This document shows, one piece after another, positions 61,587 through 64,000 of a DNA stretch of 64,000 nucleotides. The notes below the pieces were generated by a model that was not told the origin of the DNA, did no database searches, and worked only from the letters and a program-made list of their open reading frames with translations. The DNA is taken from NCBI GenBank assembly GCA_050260775.1, contig JBLNCP010000029.1:62001-126000 (forward strand), written 5' to 3'. Position 1 is the first letter of the stretch; each line of letters begins with the position of its first letter. A program made the translations under genes and the position numbers. Origin of the DNA: CALABS01 sp050260775. GTDB lineage: Bacteria; Pseudomonadota; Alphaproteobacteria; Rhodospirillales; Magnetospirillaceae.

Positions 61587-63212
61587 CTAGGTGATCACCG
61601 TCGGTTCGGCCCGGCCGGTCCGGCTCTCGATCTCGGCGACGTCGCGGGCGATGGCGATGAGGTCGGCAAGGGCGACCTGCGGATCAAGATGCTGCTTGGC
61701 CGGGTCGGGTTCGTACCGTTCGATGTAGACGCGCAGGGTGGCGCCTTCCGTGCCGGTGCCGGACAGGCGGAAGACGATGCGGCTGCCGTCGGCGAAGACG
61801 ATGCGGATGCCCTGCCTGGTGCTGACGCTGCCGTCGACCGGATCGGTGTAGGCGAAATCGTCGTTGAAGGCCACGCTGTAGGCGCCAAGCTGCTTGCCGG
61901 CCAGCGCGAGGCCGCGCAGGCGCTCCATCAGCCCGTTGGCGGCGGCGGTGTCGATGCCCTCGTAATCGTGGCGCGAATAGACGTTGCGCCCGAACTTGGC
62001 CCAATGCTCCTCGACGATGGCGGCAACGCTCTGCTTGCGGACGGCCAGCACGTTCAGCCACATCAGCACCGCCCACAGGCCGTCCTTCTCGCGCACATGG
62101 TCCGAGCCGGTGCCGAAGCTTTCCTCGCCGCACAGGGTGGCGCGGCCGGCGTCGAGCAGGGTGCCGAAGAACTTCCAGCCGGTGGGCGTCTCGTAGCACG
62201 GAATGCCGAGATGGGCGGCGACGCGGTCGGCGGCCGCCGAGGTCGGCATCGAGCGGGCGATGCCCTTGAGGCCGCCGGCATAGCCGGGGCAGAGGGTGGC
62301 GTTGGCGGCGAGCACCGCCAGGGAATCCGAGGGCGTCACGTAGAAATTGCGCCCGAGGATCATGTTGCGGTCGCCGTCGCCGTCGCTGGCCGCGCCGAAA
62401 TCCGGAGCGTCCGGGCCCGAGAGGATGGCGACGAGGTCGTGGGCGTGCACCAGGTTGGGATCGGGATGACCGCCGCCGAAATCCTCGCGCGGCTCGCCGT
62501 TCATGACGGTGCCGGCCGGCGCGCCCAGGTGGCCCTCGATGATCGCCGTGGCGTAGGGGCCGGTCACGGCATGCATGGCGTCGAACTTCATGCGGAAGCC
62601 CGAGGCGAACAGCGCGCGGATGGCGTCGAAGTCGAACAGGCGCGCCATCAGCTCGGCGTAATCGGTCACCGGGTCGATCACCTGGACGGTCATGGCGCCG
62701 AGGGGTCGTTCACCCAGGGTGTCGATGTCGACGTCGGCGGCATCGAGGATGCGGTATTCGGCGATCTGCTGCGAGCGGGCGTAGATGGCCTCGGTCACGC
62801 CCTCGGGCGCCGGGCCGCCGGCCGGGATGTTGTATTTGATCCCGAAATCCTCGCTGGGGCCGCCGGGATTATGGCTGGCCGACAGGATGATGCCGCCGAA
62901 GGTGCCGTACTTGCGGATCACGCACGAGGCCGCCGGGGTCGACAGGATGCCGCCCTTGCCCACCATGACGCGGGCGAAGCCGTTGGCGGCCGCCATCTTG
63001 AGGATGGTCTGGCAGGCGGCGCGGTTGTGGAAGCGGCCGTCGCCGCCCAGTACCAGGGTCTTGCCGCCGACCTCGCCGATGGAGTCGAAGATCGACTGGA
63101 CGAAGTTCTCGAGATAGTGCGGCTTCTGGAAGACCCTCACCTTCTTGCGCAGGCCCGAGGTTCCGGGCTTCTGGCCGTCAAACGGCTGGGTGGCGACGGT
63201 CTTCACGCTCAT
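61587..63212 (-). CDS. pgm: Phosphoglucomutase, alpha-D-glucose type
   Basis: A 541-residue enzyme, longer than the preceding hexomutase. N-terminal KPGTSGLRKKVRVF, SASHNPGG with the phosphoserine, ASDGDGDRNM for metal, CGEESFGTGSDH and RLSGTGTEG fit the eukaryote-like Pgm group. It converts glucose 1-phosphate and glucose 6-phosphate in glycogen and cell-wall sugar metabolism. It differs from the adjacent phosphomannomutase in size and motif spacing. GGGGAGCGGG-like purines precede the start. It is probably the first gene of a two-gene unit. Confidence 0.95.
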   Translation of the reverse strand: MSVKTVATQPFDGQKPGTSGLRKKVRVFQKPHYLENFVQSIFDSIGEVGGKTLVLGGDGRFHNRAACQTILKMAAANGFARVMVGKGGILSTPAASCVIRKYGTFGGIILSASHNPGGPSEDFGIKYNIPAGGPAPEGVTEAIYARSQQIAEYRILDAADVDIDTLGERPLGAMTVQVIDPVTDYAELMARLFDFDAIRALFASGFRMKFDAMHAVTGPYATAIIEGHLGAPAGTVMNGEPREDFGGGHPDPNLVHAHDLVAILSGPDAPDFGAASDGDGDRNMILGRNFYVTPSDSLAVLAANATLCPGYAGGLKGIARSMPTSAAADRVAAHLGIPCYETPTGWKFFGTLLDAGRATLCGEESFGTGSDHVREKDGLWAVLMWLNVLAVRKQSVAAIVEEHWAKFGRNVYSRHDYEGIDTAAANGLMERLRGLALAGKQLGAYSVAFNDDFAYTDPVDGSVSTRQGIRIVFADGSRIVFRLSGTGTEGATLRVYIERYEPDPAKQHLDPQVALADLIAIARDVAEIESRTGRAEPTVIT

Positions 63213-63268
63213 TTCCCGCTCCCCTCACGATGTGCTGGTCCCGTTGATGGCGCAGGAGCGACGGGCTG

Positions 63269-63499
63269 TCAATTGCGGTTGGACGATGCGTGGTGGGTAT
63301 CGTCGAAACGGTAGGGGTGGAGAGGGCGGCCGGTGCGCCGTTCCAGTTCGTCGATCAACAGGACGATCTCGGCGGCCTCCAGACCCTCGGCGATGGCGGT
63401 TTCGACCGCGACGCGCAGCAGGGCCCGGTCATCGGGGTGATCGAGGTCGAGACGGTCGGCGACCCGGTTGACCCGGCTGGCTGTTCTTTTTGGCACCAT
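63269..63499 (-). CDS. Small hypothetical protein
   Basis: A 76-residue soluble protein starting MVPKRTASRVNRVADRL, with central helices rich in Leu, Glu and Ala (VETAIAEGLEAAEIVLLIDE) and a polar, His-containing end. No family is recognised. AAGGGGA precedes the ATG at 63499; a longer frame upstream has no ribosome site. It lies before pgm on the same strand, 56 bases away. It could be a small regulatory or binding protein but nothing in the sequence decides this. Confidence 0.62.
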   Translation of the reverse strand: MVPKRTASRVNRVADRLDLDHPDDRALLRVAVETAIAEGLEAAEIVLLIDELERRTGRPLHPYRFDDTHHASSNRN

Positions 63500-63763
63500 C
63501 AATCCCCTTTGCGGGGCCCGGGAGCCGGGCGTTAGCAGTCGCGAGTGTGCACGACCCACATGGCTTTAGGTTGTGACACCCTGGACATACCATGCGGCAC
63601 CCGGCGGTCCGGGCTATGCCCAGGTCACCGATATGTTCACTCGCCTCTGCTAATGGCGGCTGTCGACAGCACCGGGATATTGCTTGCGGGAGTAAATGAT
63701 TTCAACCCCCCGCAAACGCTTTCATCGTATAACTTTTGGCATATCTTGGGATTAAACTACCTC
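63500..63763. other. Gene-free intergenic region
   Basis: This stretch is lower in GC than its surroundings, especially after 63650. It contains TTGCGGG (63684-63690) facing CCCGCAA (63709-63715) across 18 bases and must carry the promoter of the small gene downstream on the minus strand. I see no convincing coding frame or RNA gene in it. Confidence 0.5.
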
Positions 63764-63798
63764 AAAAAGAAAAAGCCCGGCGAAGTCTTTCGCCGGGC
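63764..63798 (-). terminator. Rho-independent terminator of the gene at the right edge
   Basis: On the minus strand a 10-bp stem GCCCGGCGAA/TTCGCCGGGC with a 4-base loop is followed by TTTTTCTTTTT, 24 bases after the stop. Confidence 0.93.
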
Positions 63799-63822
63799 GG
63801 TGGTTCCAACCTGCAAAAACCG

Positions 63823-64000
63823 TCAGGGTAGTCGGTAGGCGACGACCTTGGCGTGCATCATCATGGGCACGACGAGAAGCTTCTGGTCGGTGATGGCGCC
63901 GATGTCCGCCGATCCTTGGTCGAGGCTGAGCAGGCGGGTCGGCCGGCCCTGGCGGTCGGTGCGGAACACGCCGCCGTTCATCCAATCGCTGACCAGATAG
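63823..64000 (-). CDS. C-terminal end of a probable beta-propeller protein (start outside window)
   Basis: Only the last 58 residues are visible, ending in TGA at 63825-63823. They begin YLVSDWMNGGVFRTDRQG, pass LLSLDQGSADIGAI, and end LLVVPMMMHAKVVAYRLP. The pattern of a final propeller blade with SDW...G...R, G.ADIG and VP......V.AYRL is like SMP-30/gluconolactonase-type proteins, often periplasmic. The full domain content and any signal peptide lie beyond the edge. A strong terminator follows, so it ends its operon. Confidence 0.6.
   Translation of the reverse strand, partial: YLVSDWMNGGVFRTDRQGRPTRLLSLDQGSADIGAITDQKLLVVPMMMHAKVVAYRLP

Overview
The window is about two-thirds GC, densely coded on both strands, and reads as chromosome from a free-living alphaproteobacterium of the Rhodospirillales, plausibly Magnetospirillum-like. 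This rests on the gene mix: an ethylmalonyl-CoA pathway cluster, CtrA next to flagellar fliI-fliJ, several chemotaxis and cyclic-di-GMP proteins, soxYZ with sulfur-trafficking genes, a PHA phasin and a PHA-depolymerase-like protein, a cobalamin riboswitch on bluB, and a two-subunit ClpA/ClpS system. No magnetosome gene, rRNA, tRNA, CRISPR array, prophage or insertion sequence was recognised. The assignment to genus is inference.

Layout. 1-2206: end of an ABC export operon with its own TetR regulator. 2210-8486: ethylmalonyl-CoA pathway, with ccr and mcd (plus three small trailing genes) on the minus strand and ecm divergent from ccr. 8642-13846: small coiled-coil proteins, an ArsC whose 3' end has been tandemly triplicated, an orphan CbbQ/NorQ plus CbbO/NorD pair, and a YkgJ-type cysteine protein. 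13929-20163: a TPR-methyltransferase, ctrA, fliI-fliJ, an RlmM-like methyltransferase and an unrecognised 366-residue protein. 20225-23694: a large REC-PAS-GGDEF-EAL protein overlapping a DivK-like receiver. 23861-26550: gshA, chorismate mutase, and bluB behind a cobalamin riboswitch. 26717-30140: ettA, a PHA-depolymerase-like hydrolase and a CBS protein. 30258-38247: soxYZ, a chemoreceptor/partner-switching operon (MCP-PilZ, STAS, REC-kinase-phosphatase), then YedE, DsrE-like, TusA and a SoxS-like thioredoxin. 38251-50616: AmpD-like amidase, EamA transporter, uup, an NnrU gene interrupted by an amber codon, an anion permease, uvrD, prmA, pepP and a peptidoglycan-binding lipoprotein. 50695-60062: bacteriohemerythrin, a 347-base unexplained stretch, clpA-clpS, phasin, a lipoprotein, a D,D-carboxypeptidase, a second chemoreceptor and small proteins. 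60148-64000: phosphomannomutase/phosphoglucomutase, pgm, a small protein and the C-terminus of a probable beta-propeller protein.

How the parts work together. Ccr, Ecm and Mcd are consecutive steps from crotonyl-CoA to mesaconyl-CoA, Ecm needs B12, and BluB makes the lower ligand of B12. Crotonyl-CoA metabolism is linked to PHA, for which a phasin and a PHA-depolymerase-like protein are present; PhaR-like boxes lie upstream of the phasin and at one other intergenic site. The sulfur genes suggest thiosulfate/sulfane uptake and relay, but soxXAB and dsrAB are absent here. The 31300-35365 operon couples a receptor to a kinase/phosphatase/antagonist switch and is the most unusual signalling unit. 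Intergenic spaces repeatedly carry palindromic elements starting GTCAT and ending ATGAC; four of them are exactly 94 bp.
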